Source: Bacillota bacterium (lineage in GTDB: Bacteria > Bacillota > Clostridia > Acetivibrionales > DSM-1351). Taken from it: 18,659 nucleotides of DNA. The notes beneath the pieces were generated by a model. That model was not told the DNA's origin and did no database searches. It was given only the letters and a program-made list of their open reading frames with translations. Below, one piece after another: positions 1-6,980 of this stretch. The stretch is taken from positions 1 to 18,659 of the forward strand of contig JAEYNY010000051.1 in NCBI GenBank assembly GCA_023412275.1, written 5' to 3'. Each line of letters starts with the position of its first letter. Position 1 is the first letter of the stretch. A program made the translations under genes and the position numbers.

Positions 1-75
1 AAGTGAAGCCCTCATTTCCTCTAAATTGCTTTTCAAGCCCTGAAGCTCCAGCTTGTATTCTTCCAGTTCAAGCAT
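1..75 (-). CDS. prfB: Peptide chain release factor 2, N-terminal fragment (partial)
   Basis: The minus strand from 75 reads 25 codons beginning MLELEEYKLELQGL and ending EEMRASL at the window edge. This matches the start of bacterial release factor 2, which recognises UGA and UAA stop codons and triggers peptide release. In many bacteria the first reading frame of prfB is about 25 codons, ends in a Leu codon CUU, and meets an in-frame UGA that is bypassed by a +1 frameshift. Here base 1 is the end of codon 25, which is CTT, and an AGGG lies a few bases before it, so the window stops exactly where the slip site would be. The UGA itself is outside the window. The start has an AAGGG ribosome binding site about 8 bases upstream. 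The gene lies 68 bp after the HAD phosphatase gene on the same strand and may be partly co-transcribed. The identification rests on only 25 residues. Confidence 0.75.
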   Translation of the reverse strand, partial: MLELEEYKLELQGLKSNLEEMRASL

Positions 76-108
76 TTAATCATCCCTTTCAAATTAAGTA
101 ATACTTTT

Positions 109-114
109 ATTATA
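109..114 (-). promoter_or_regulatory. Possible -10 box for prfB
   Basis: A perfect TATAAT reads on the minus strand here, about 34 bp before the prfB start. I see no good -35 hexamer 16 to 18 bp upstream, so this is only a candidate, and prfB may instead be read from the upstream operon. Confidence 0.3.
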
Positions 115-143
115 TCCGACATATCAGATTTCTGCTATTATTT

Positions 144-965
144 TTAACCAAGGATGAATTTTTCTATTGCCTTGGCTACTCCATCCTCGGTATTTGATGC
201 AGTTATAAAATCAGCTGCCTCTTTTGCACAGTCTTCGGCATTTCCCATTGCAATTCCAAGACCGACAAAATCGAACATAGGTATATCATTTTCATTATCT
301 CCAATGGCAATCATTTCATGAGACGGAATTTTCAATACCTCAGCCAAACGTTCCAGAGCCTTTCCTTTGTTGACACCCTTATTAACAACTTCAAAATTAT
401 TATAGTTGGAGCTTGTTACGTCAACCGTTTCAACAACAGACAGTTTCTTTCTTACAGTTGCTAAAAGTTGAGAATCATCAGAGACTGCAACAAATTTAAG
501 TACTTTTCCGTCCAACTCTCTGAGCTTTGTTTCCATATCCGTAACTATGTCAATTTCCACCCTGTCCTTTGGAGGAAGAGCCTTGTTCTTTTCATAGTAC
601 TTTAGAGAGTTATAATCAAGTCTCTCAGTCAACATGGTTTCTCCGGCATAAACATGATAATATATGTTGTTCTCATGAAAAATATCCAGTATTTTAAGAC
701 AATCCGCTGTATCCATGAAATCAGAGTAAATTACCTTGCCATCGGTATTTTCCCTTATAATTGCACCGTTGCATGCTATTATAGGATCCATAATACCCAG
801 CTGCTTGGCGTAAATCCTTGCACCTGAATAAACTCTTCCCGAACATATTACAATCTTTACGTCCTTTTCCTTTGCCATATGTATAGCAGTTTTATTTCTC
901 TCTGAAATTTCTTTGTTAGTATCCAGCAAGGTTCCATCTAAATCAATTGCCACCAACCTGTACAT
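144..965 (-). CDS. Cof-type HAD-IIB family phosphatase
   Basis: This is a 273-residue hydrolase of the haloacid dehalogenase superfamily, Cof subfamily (cytosolic phosphatases of sugar phosphates, nucleotides or flavin-type substrates). It starts MYRLVAIDLDGTLL, with the nucleophile Asp8 and acid/base Asp10 of motif I. It has CSGR as motif II, a Lys in the NKGKALERL region for motif III, and IGDNENDIPMF as the Mg-binding motif IV. The middle of the protein is the type IIB cap, which sets specificity, so the substrate cannot be named. The open frame extends 13 codons further up (to 1004). The ATG at 965 is preferred because GGAGG lies 5 bases before it and the family begins at this residue. 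It is the third gene of the operon, 35 bp after the aminotransferase stop. No terminator separates it from prfB. Confidence 0.9.
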   Translation of the reverse strand: MYRLVAIDLDGTLLDTNKEISERNKTAIHMAKEKDVKIVICSGRVYSGARIYAKQLGIMDPIIACNGAIIRENTDGKVIYSDFMDTADCLKILDIFHENNIYYHVYAGETMLTERLDYNSLKYYEKNKALPPKDRVEIDIVTDMETKLRELDGKVLKFVAVSDDSQLLATVRKKLSVVETVDVTSSNYNNFEVVNKGVNKGKALERLAEVLKIPSHEMIAIGDNENDIPMFDFVGLGIAMGNAEDCAKEAADFITASNTEDGVAKAIEKFILG

Positions 966-1000
966 TTCATCCTCCGACTCTTTTTGTACCTCTGCACAAA

Positions 1001-2164
1001 TCAATATTTATCAGCAAACTCCTTAATTCTTTTCATAGCTTCAATTATATTATCCATTGACGAAGCATAACATGCACGCACATAACCTTCTCCACATTCC
1101 CCGAAAGCCGTTCCCGGCACTACAAGTACTTTTTTCTCAATAAGAAGTTTTTCGCAGAAATCCTCAGAACTAAGGCCTGTTTTCTTAATGCATGGAAAAA
1201 CATAAAATGCACCTTTGGGTTCATAGCATGAAAAACCGGCTTTTCTAAAACCGTCAATTGCTACCCTTCTTCTCCTGTTATATTCCTTTGACATCATTAT
1301 TACATCATCTTCACTGTTTCGAAGTGCTTCAATAGCAGCATCCTGGGCGGTTGTAGGAGCACACATGATAGCATACTGATGTATTTTCTTCATTTCATTT
1401 ATCAAGTCCTTATGTCCGCAGGCATATCCCAGACGCCATCCGGTCATTGCAAAGGACTTGGAAAATCCGTTTATTACAAGAGTCCTATCTTTCATTTCAG
1501 GAAAACTTGCAATGGAAGTATGCTTTCCTTCATAAGTTAGTTCACAGTAAATTTCATCAGACAAAACCACAATATCCTTGTCTTTCAGAACCTGAACAAG
1601 CTCATACAGGTCTTCCTTGCCCATTATTGCCCCGGTAGGATTATTGGGAAACGGAATTATAACAACTTTTGTTTTATCTGTTATTGCAGCTTCAAGCTGT
1701 TTTGCAGTTAATTTGAAATCGTCTTCCTGCTTTAGTTCTATTGTAACGGGGGTAGCTCCGGTAAAACCTGTACACCCTTTGTATGCCACAAAACTCGGTT
1801 CAGGAATTATTACTTCGTCTCCGGGACCTACAAGGGCTCTTAATGCAGCATCGATCCCTTCACTACCTCCTACCGTAACCAGAATTTCGTTTTCAGGGTT
1901 ATAGTGGAGGTCAAACTTGTTGCTAAGATATTTGCTGATTTCCTCTCTTAGTTCAATAAAACCCGCATTTGACGAATATTGTGTATGCCCGGTTTCCAGA
2001 GAGTAAATACCCGCCTCTCTTATGTTCCAAGGAGTAATAAAATCCGGCTCCCCTACCCCAAGAGATATAACGTCTGTCATTTCATTAATTAGGTCAAAGT
2101 ATTTTCTGATACCTGAAGGCGGTACCTTTTTTATTTTATCCAAAATCATATCCTTCATTATCAT
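1001..2164 (-). CDS. Class I/II PLP-dependent aminotransferase
   Basis: This is a 387-residue fold-type I aminotransferase transferring amino groups between an amino acid and a 2-oxo acid in the cytosol. The pyridoxal phosphate site is complete: PNNPTG with Asn175, SDEIY with Asp203 and Tyr206, the Schiff-base Lys236 in SKSFAMTGWR, and Arg244 following it. The N-terminal ISLGVGEPDF is typical of the AspB/PatA/AlaT-like group. Residues alone do not say whether the substrate is aspartate, alanine, N-acetyl-diaminopimelate or an aromatic amino acid. The ATG overlaps the stop of the preceding lrp-like gene by 4 bp (ATGA), so the two are likely translationally coupled; a GGGAG sits 11 bases upstream. 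Linkage to an Lrp/AsnC regulator and a T-box leader points to amino-acid metabolism controlled by charged-tRNA level. Confidence 0.9.
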   Translation of the reverse strand: MIMKDMILDKIKKVPPSGIRKYFDLINEMTDVISLGVGEPDFITPWNIREAGIYSLETGHTQYSSNAGFIELREEISKYLSNKFDLHYNPENEILVTVGGSEGIDAALRALVGPGDEVIIPEPSFVAYKGCTGFTGATPVTIELKQEDDFKLTAKQLEAAITDKTKVVIIPFPNNPTGAIMGKEDLYELVQVLKDKDIVVLSDEIYCELTYEGKHTSIASFPEMKDRTLVINGFSKSFAMTGWRLGYACGHKDLINEMKKIHQYAIMCAPTTAQDAAIEALRNSEDDVIMMSKEYNRRRRVAIDGFRKAGFSCYEPKGAFYVFPCIKKTGLSSEDFCEKLLIEKKVLVVPGTAFGECGEGYVRACYASSMDNIIEAMKRIKEFADKY

Positions 2165-2640
2165 AGGAATATCTGCTCCCTTCTGTCCACAACCTTCTCT
2201 TCAAAGATTGTACCTTTGTCCTTGAATTTCTTCAGAACAAAGTGCGTTGATGTACTAAGAACGGATTCCAGAGGTGCAAGCTTTTCTGAAACAAACAGAG
2301 CTACCTCTTTCATGGTTCGTCCCTCAATAATAACTGTAAGGTCAAATCCTCCTGACATCAGGTAGCAGGCTGTAACCTCAGGGTACTTGTAAATTCTGTC
2401 GGCGATTTTATCGAAACCAAGACCCCTTTGTGGTGTTACCTTTACTTCTATAAGAGCCGTAACCTTCTCTTTTTGAGTTTTATCCCAATTAACAAGAGTA
2501 CTATAGCCAACTATTACATTGTCGGCCTCATATTGCTTAATCGCCGCCTTTACCTCTTCTACAGGCAGACCAAGCATAACTGCTATTTCATCCGCAGTAG
2601 CCTTGCTATTATGTTCCAAAATTTCCAGAATTTCTTCCAT
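2161..2640 (-). CDS. Lrp/AsnC family transcriptional regulator
   Basis: This 159-residue protein has the two-part layout of the feast/famine regulators. An N-terminal winged helix-turn-helix spans about residues 5-55 (ATADEIAVMLGLPVEEVKAAI is the helix-turn-helix core). A C-terminal RAM ligand-binding domain spans about 62-140 (ALIEVKV, then ACYLMSGGFDLTVIIEG). The family forms octameric DNA-binding rings that respond to amino acids. The start is well supported by AAGGGGAG about 6 bases upstream. It is first in the operon, directly downstream of the T-box terminator, and overlaps the aminotransferase gene by 4 bp. It probably controls this operon or related amino-acid genes, but the effector is unknown. 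The first residues are slightly shorter than in classical Lrp. Confidence 0.9.
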   Translation of the reverse strand: MEEILEILEHNSKATADEIAVMLGLPVEEVKAAIKQYEADNVIVGYSTLVNWDKTQKEKVTALIEVKVTPQRGLGFDKIADRIYKYPEVTACYLMSGGFDLTVIIEGRTMKEVALFVSEKLAPLESVLSTSTHFVLKKFKDKGTIFEEKVVDRREQIFL

Positions 2641-2698
2641 GAAAATCTCCCCTTTTCTTATTTTTTAGAAGCCCAGCGGCTTAATCTTTTTTAGCAAT

Positions 2699-2736
2699 AA
2701 AAAAAACCCGTGTCCTTGTATAAACAGGGACGAAGG
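2699..2736 (-). terminator. T-box intrinsic terminator
   Basis: On the minus strand the segment GTCCCTG pairs with CAAGGAC around a UUUAUA loop, with extra C-G pairs below, followed by a run of eight T. It uses the same CGTCCCT bases that the antiterminator needs, as expected for a T-box switch. It lies 58 bp before the lrp-like start. Confidence 0.85.
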
Positions 2737-2995
2737 TTTCCGCGGTACCACCCTAATTAATGCCATAAAGCATTCTCTCAATAAAGTGCGGCAACAGATA
2801 ATCTATTGCTTACACCATCAGCCTGTAACGTGGCCTCAACGTCTTTTTCTACTAACACAATATTCTATAATATTCTGCGTTGGAAAAGCTACTCCAGGGC
2901 TGCCTTCAGTAATATCAGTACCGGACTCTCACCTGCCGTTTTATCCGACCGCCGGCTCTCTTAAATCTGATGAATACTTACTCTTCCCATTCACA
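2699..2995 (-). promoter_or_regulatory. T-box riboswitch leader of the lrp-aminotransferase operon
   Basis: On the minus strand the leader carries the hallmark T-box AGGGTGGTACCGCGG (2740-2754), followed by TTCGTCCCT, which pairs with it to form the antiterminator. Upstream is a Stem I: a basal stem from TGGGAA (near 2989), an AGTA/GAA loop-E pair, and the AGAGA and GGTGAGAG elements of the apical T-loops. A triplet GGC (2902-2904) directly follows the GAA. By the usual rule GGC is the specifier codon (glycine). The bulge UGGN reads TGGT, however, which should pair with a tRNA whose discriminator is A, while bacterial tRNA-Gly usually has U. The overlapping triplets GCA and GCC would be alanine. 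T-boxes bind uncharged tRNA and then prevent termination, so the operon should be induced by starvation for that amino acid. Confidence 0.92.
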
Positions 2996-3009
2996 GCATT
3001 TAATCTATT

Positions 3010-3038
3010 CATATATATATTATATTTAACCAACTCAA
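3010..3038 (-). promoter_or_regulatory. Candidate promoter of the T-box operon
   Basis: On the minus strand TTGAGT (3033-3038) and TATATG (3010-3015) are 17 bp apart and lie about 20 bp before the start of Stem I. A TATAAT at 3019-3024 is an alternative -10, but without a good -35. The position is right, but the region is so AT-rich that chance matches are expected. Confidence 0.35.
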
Positions 3039-3094
3039 AAAGTTTACACTTAAAAAAGCTATTAGATAAATTATAGTTTAGTTTATTTCAATAT

Positions 3095-3535
3095 TCAAGT
3101 TTTTTCTTCCTTAATAAAATCAGAAAGCTGACCCTCATATTTTTTCAAAGTATCAACAACCTCGACTTTAAGAACCTTTAGTTCTTGCTTAATATCTACA
3201 AGCTTTTCTTTTTCCTTTTCAACTTGTTGCTCCAACTTTTTCTTTTCATCAACAGCTTTTTTCTTCGCTTCTTCAATAATATTCTTTGCCTGCTCCTGAG
3301 CTGTAATTAATGCATTTGCCACTCTTTCACGGTTTTCTTTTATCTCAGCCAAACTTGTACTGATTTCGTCATACTTGTTTTTCATATCTCTATACTGAGT
3401 TTTTATATCAACAATTTCTCGCTCTTTTATTTTTAGTTTATCTTCGTATTCTTTATTTATTTTTTCAAGATATGAATTAACATCTTTTTTGTTATAACCA
3501 AAAAATGAGGTTGAAAATATTTTTTCTCCTGACAT
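3095..3535 (-). CDS. DivIVA-domain coiled-coil protein
   Basis: This is a 146-residue protein. Its N-terminus has the DivIVA/GpsB membrane-binding signature: TSFFGYNKKDVNSYLEKI at about residues 9-26, with the GYN-x3-V-x2-YL pattern. From residue 26 to about 130 it is almost continuous charged coiled coil rich in Lys and Glu. Members of this family gather at curved membrane (septa and poles) and recruit division, cell-wall or spore-development proteins. At 146 residues it is shorter than typical DivIVA and longer than GpsB, so I do not assign either symbol. GGGGG lies about 7 bases before the ATG. It is probably a single gene: a terminator lies upstream at 3636-3670, and the T-box promoter begins soon after its stop. 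Confidence 0.8.
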   Translation of the reverse strand: MSGEKIFSTSFFGYNKKDVNSYLEKINKEYEDKLKIKEREIVDIKTQYRDMKNKYDEISTSLAEIKENRERVANALITAQEQAKNIIEEAKKKAVDEKKKLEQQVEKEKEKLVDIKQELKVLKVEVVDTLKKYEGQLSDFIKEEKT

Positions 3536-3635
3536 AAATTTTATCCCCCTGTTTTATGGAAAATACTGTGTATATTGGTACTTATTCCATGATAACATGA
3601 AATGTCCTTTATTATCTACTAATTTTTTATAAAAC

Positions 3636-3670
3636 AAAAACACGCCCCCAAAATCAGATAGCGTGTTTTT
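3636..3670 (-). terminator. Bidirectional-looking terminator between thioredoxin and the DivIVA gene
   Basis: Perfect 10-bp arms AAAAACACGC (3636-3645) and GCGTGTTTTT (3661-3670) flank a 15-base loop. On the minus strand the hairpin ends in TTTTTGTTTT, which fits termination of thioredoxin transcripts 25 bp after its stop. Confidence 0.8.
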
Positions 3671-3694
3671 AATATTTATTATATATATAATTTT

Positions 3695-4021
3695 TTATAA
3701 ATGCTTTTGAATTAATTCTGCAAATTCGTCCTTTGACCTTGCACCAACTATCTTCTCAACTGCTTCCCCACTCTTGAATACCATAACAGTAGGTATGCTC
3801 ATTATTCTGAACTGAGCCGCAAGCTCACCCTCTTCATCAACATTAACCTTTGCTATCCGGGCTTTACCGTCAAATTCAGTTGCGAGTTCTTCCATAATTG
3901 GAGCAACCATTCTGCAAGGGCCGCACCATGATGCCCAAAAATCAACAACAACGGGTTTATCTGATTTTAAAACGTCTGATTCAAATAAATCCTTTGAAAT
4001 ATTAGTTATTTTATCTGACAT
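3695..4021 (-). CDS. trxA: Thioredoxin
   Basis: This is a 108-residue single-domain thioredoxin, the usual length. It has the redox site WCGPC (Cys33, Cys36), the buried Asp in VVDFWA, and the cis-proline in SIPT (Pro77). It reduces protein disulfides in the cytosol and is itself reduced by thioredoxin reductase, which is not in this window. GGAGG lies 8 bases before the ATG. The gene is followed by its own hairpin terminator. The 82-bp gap to the upstream beta-propeller gene suggests it may have its own promoter, although I could not pick out a convincing one. Confidence 0.97.
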   Translation of the reverse strand: MSDKITNISKDLFESDVLKSDKPVVVDFWASWCGPCRMVAPIMEELATEFDGKARIAKVNVDEEGELAAQFRIMSIPTVMVFKSGEAVEKIVGARSKDEFAELIQKHL

Positions 4022-4103
4022 AAATTATTCCTCCATCAATATAAATAATTCTTAAAACTTAATTTAATAATACCCTATTATTCAGGAAATAAACATAGAT
4101 ATT

Positions 4104-5150
4104 TTAGTATTCCTTTAAAGACGTAATATTAACTTTATTTTCATCCTTTGATACAAGAACACCTTCCAAAATCTCAATAAACTCACCTCTATATGAAGCC
4201 TTGAGGTCATTTTTCAGGTTTATAACCTTGTTTTCGTTTTTATTATTAATATAGAGATTTCCATTTCCTGTCACAACAACATTTTCAGGAGCTGCTGTTT
4301 CTTTCATACTCATTTTTGTCCAGTTATCAGTCAATTCGCTATTGTCTTCTATCTTCTGTGAATAAATCTGTGTTACCATACCGTTTTCATCCAATGCACC
4401 TATATACAAGGTATCATTCAAATCAATCCCCAGAACTGTAACGTTATTTACGTCTATAGGAACTCTGCTGTTGGCTTTCTTTATTCCGTCATATATATTT
4501 ATCTGTTTTCCCTTTTCCTGATAAACAAGCTTGTTTGTGTAGGTGCACTCTTTTATAACAATACTGGAATCCACAGTCATAACACGAGCGTATTGACCCA
4601 TTACATTAAACCTGATTATCCTTGCCCTTGAATCTGAAGTCTGAACCTTAGCATAAACCATATTTGTATAAGGTGAAAGTTCAATATCTTTTACCTGACT
4701 TTTTGCAGGAAGTCCTGACAGTTCAGGATAATCTCTTGATGTTTCTGAATCAGCTTCATATGTGGAAACCTGAACTGTACCGTTCTGTCCGTTTTTTGTA
4801 TCTGAAGAGTAAATTACCATATCCCTGTCAGGGAGCCAACGGAAATAGGTAATTTTGTCACTTCCAGTTCCTGCCACAGTTTTACTTTTTCCTTTGTCTA
4901 CGTCAACCACATGCAGTTCCCCGTCGTTCAGATACGCTCCAAACTTTGCATTAAAGGACATACTGATCATTTGTGCTCCTTCCGGCACCTTAAACTCGCC
5001 TGTGGAAGGTTTTTGTTTTACAGCTGAGTTCTCAGATACACTTACATCAACATTTGTAGATAAAAAAACATTATTCATATACAATAACACGCCGAACTGG
5101 AATATCACTGCAAGGAGTATCCATTTATACCATTTAGCTATATTTTTCAC
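4104..5150 (-). CDS. Membrane-anchored beta-propeller-like protein, function unknown
   Basis: This 348-residue protein has one N-terminal hydrophobic segment (about residues 9-27) after a short basic start, so it is a signal-anchored protein with the rest outside the membrane. The exterior part is a series of short beta-rich blocks of the TolB/WD40-like kind, for example KFGAYLNDGELHVVDVDKG followed by ITYFRWLPDRDMVIYSSD, repeated with variation. This suggests a beta-propeller; no catalytic motif is visible. The start is a GTG at 5148-5150, with AAAGGAG about 8 bases upstream and no better ATG nearby. It follows the phosphodiester-glycosidase-domain gene by 15 bp, so the two are almost surely co-transcribed and may act on the same envelope polymer. 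I do not recognise a named family. Confidence 0.7.
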   Translation of the reverse strand: MKNIAKWYKWILLAVIFQFGVLLYMNNVFLSTNVDVSVSENSAVKQKPSTGEFKVPEGAQMISMSFNAKFGAYLNDGELHVVDVDKGKSKTVAGTGSDKITYFRWLPDRDMVIYSSDTKNGQNGTVQVSTYEADSETSRDYPELSGLPAKSQVKDIELSPYTNMVYAKVQTSDSRARIIRFNVMGQYARVMTVDSSIVIKECTYTNKLVYQEKGKQINIYDGIKKANSRVPIDVNNVTVLGIDLNDTLYIGALDENGMVTQIYSQKIEDNSELTDNWTKMSMKETAAPENVVVTGNGNLYINNKNENKVINLKNDLKASYRGEFIEILEGVLVSKDENKVNITSLKEY

Positions 5151-5165
5151 AACGTTTCTCCTTTT

Positions 5166-6203
5166 CTAAGGCATTACAACAAATGCCGTAGCTACTGTTC
5201 TTTCTCCTAAAGCATCCGACGGGGTATTTACAACTTTTCCGTCATAGTACATGGTAGCTGATGAACCTCCATCAAGGTTTGCAGCATTTACCGCTCCGTG
5301 TTCCAACATAATATCCTGAACCTCTTTTAATGTTGCTCCAAAGGACTTAAGGCTTCTTCCGTCAATAACCAGAAGCATTACCGATCCATCCTCTCTTTGA
5401 CCTATTGCGGTTCTCGGAGATATGCCCCAACCTCCATCGCCTTTGTTAATAGTAGGCTTTCCGTTTACAATCAATGGCGGGCCGAAACTTATTCCCTCTT
5501 TTATGTTATATTTAGCTAATTCTGCTTGGGAATGTTTTCCTACAATCAACATACCATCTTTGGTAAAGGCTATGGTATCCCTTTTTGTATAGTTATTAGT
5601 CAGCTTTCCGCTGACATATTTACCGTTGTTTATTACAAAGCCAAGGGCCACTCCTCCGGTTCCTGCCCAACCTGTATCAATAAAGCCTCCTCCGTTAATG
5701 GCAGCCACTGCCCCATTCCGTCTTGCAATACTACTAGTGGTTTCCCCTGCCTTGGGCATTTTGCTTGAATACCCTACCTTGATACGTGTAGGGTCATCTA
5801 CTATAATCATTTTCCCCTTGAAATTTCTGCTCTCAACATCAAAATATTCAAGGTTGTTGTTATGTTTTACACCAAAGTTCAGCATTTTTATATCTTCTGT
5901 ATTTACATTGGATATCGCATATCCGTCACCAAGTATTTTTGCAATAGCTTTGTCGGACAAAAAGGTTTTAGCTACAACCTGTTTTGTCATTGAGTTCCAA
6001 ACCATTCCCGTGGCAGTTCTTTTTACATTATCAAAAGGCCCGTAGAATATAAGCAGTGGTGTTGTTATTGACAAAAATATGAACTCAAAAATCAGAAATC
6101 CCAAAAGACTTCTAAGTCTGCCCTTTTTCTTTTTCTTTTTGGCAGACTTCTTTTGTATGGTCTTTACCTGCTTTTCATTTAAAGAAATAGTATCGTAATT
6201 CAT
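5166..6203 (-). CDS. Phosphodiester glycosidase (NAGPA/DUF2233) domain protein, membrane-anchored
   Basis: This 345-residue protein has a very basic cytosolic start (Lys-rich about residues 11-31), one membrane segment (about 33-55) and a large extracytoplasmic domain. From about residue 110 the domain resembles the catalytic domain of mammalian N-acetylglucosamine-1-phosphodiester alpha-N-acetylglucosaminidase and its bacterial relatives. Visible motifs are AINGGGF (168-174), FGPPLIVNG (240-248), SPRTAIG (262-268), a DGR (281-283) and NLDGGSSATM (309-318). Bacterial members cleave sugar phosphodiesters or occur with exopolysaccharide genes, so a role in cell-wall or polysaccharide trimming is likely but unproven. 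GGGGG lies 5 bases before the ATG. The next gene begins 15 bp later. Confidence 0.88.
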   Translation of the reverse strand: MNYDTISLNEKQVKTIQKKSAKKKKKKGRLRSLLGFLIFEFIFLSITTPLLIFYGPFDNVKRTATGMVWNSMTKQVVAKTFLSDKAIAKILGDGYAISNVNTEDIKMLNFGVKHNNNLEYFDVESRNFKGKMIIVDDPTRIKVGYSSKMPKAGETTSSIARRNGAVAAINGGGFIDTGWAGTGGVALGFVINNGKYVSGKLTNNYTKRDTIAFTKDGMLIVGKHSQAELAKYNIKEGISFGPPLIVNGKPTINKGDGGWGISPRTAIGQREDGSVMLLVIDGRSLKSFGATLKEVQDIMLEHGAVNAANLDGGSSATMYYDGKVVNTPSDALGERTVATAFVVMP

Positions 6204-6391
6204 TAGTCCCCCTAGAATAAACTCACGCTAAAAACTATGTTTCCAGCATGAGAACCCCAATTTCCCAATAATTTCCCTCACAACAAAAAAAGTATACACA
6301 TATTCAGTGTATACTATAGTTATACTAATTTTATATTATAGTCCGCAAGTGTAATATTTTCAAACATTTAATATAAATGTAATATTTATAT
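6204..6391. other. Intergenic region with terminator
   Basis: These 188 bp hold the leader of the phosphodiester-glycosidase-domain gene and the terminator of the CmpB-like gene. I see no further gene and no convincing promoter. Confidence 0.5.
6284..6315 (-). terminator. Terminator of the CmpB-like gene
   Basis: Perfect 9-bp arms AGTATACAC (6291-6299) and GTGTATACT (6307-6315) flank a 7-base loop. On the minus strand the hairpin is followed by seven T. It lies about 75 bp after the end of the membrane protein gene and before the next minus-strand gene. Confidence 0.7.
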
Positions 6392-6802
6392 CTAGGTTTT
6401 TTGCTTAATTACAACCCTATCAAGGGTTTTATGAACCCTTTCAAAAAGCAGTCCGGCTATAAACCACGCAGGTGCATAGTCTATCCGCACAAGCCCCTCT
6501 ACGGCGAATTTTCCATAATACCTCCAAGGATATACATGAAGTATATTCAACAATATCTTGCCAGTCGAATATTCTATTCCCCAGATTATGACAACCCAAA
6601 TGATACCTCTCAAAAATATATTCCATCTTTGGATTATATCATGCAAAGGCTCCAGGAAAATAGCACTTCCATATATAAAAAACATCCAGAGGCTTGTATA
6701 AGCTTCAAGACTGGCATTGCCGTGTGTCAGGGAATATAGTCCCGTCCAGACGATTTCCATGCTCCAGCCAACTATTCCATAAATAAAAAATCTCTTAATC
6801 AT
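6392..6802 (-). CDS. Small integral membrane protein, putative ABC-transporter type IV (CmpB-like) family
   Basis: This 136-residue protein has about four membrane segments (near residues 4-22, 38-56, 64-84 and 110-122). It contains a GWSMEIVWTGLYS segment, a WMFFIYGSAIFLEP segment and a WRYYG motif. These resemble the widespread small Firmicutes family named putative ABC-transporter type IV (CmpB). The family name is historical; I see no ATP-binding partner nearby and assign no transport role. The start is odd: the bases before the ATG are only A, T and a single GC step, with no Shine-Dalgarno sequence. No alternative ATG, GTG or TTG start lies in the ten codons upstream, and the family normally begins here. 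It is probably a single gene with its own terminator, divergent from the phosphorylase gene. Confidence 0.72.
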   Translation of the reverse strand: MIKRFFIYGIVGWSMEIVWTGLYSLTHGNASLEAYTSLWMFFIYGSAIFLEPLHDIIQRWNIFLRGIIWVVIIWGIEYSTGKILLNILHVYPWRYYGKFAVEGLVRIDYAPAWFIAGLLFERVHKTLDRVVIKQKT

Positions 6803-6923
6803 GCTATTATTATTTTCACAAAAATGTATTTTATTTATTATTTTCGTACTTTAGTATATGTATTATTTTCCAGATACTTTGAAGGTTAATTTTTTGTAAA
6901 TACTACCAATAAAGTTTTCAATA

Positions 6924-6932
6924 TGTTATGAT
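6924..6932 (+). promoter_or_regulatory. Candidate extended -10 promoter of the glucan phosphorylase gene
   Basis: TGTTATGAT has the TGn extension followed by a near-consensus -10 (TATGAT), 49 bp before the start codon. No strong -35 is visible, which is usual for extended -10 promoters. This is a sequence-only guess in an AT-rich divergent intergenic region. Confidence 0.35.
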
Positions 6933-6980
6933 AACAAATAAATATTTCTGGAAAACAGTACTTAGGTTAGGAGGATGAGT

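Noticed and set aside
2786..3076. A 96-codon open frame on the plus strand
   Set aside because: It lies opposite the T-box leader, has no ribosome binding site, and its predicted protein is unlike any family; the RNA structure explains the sequence.
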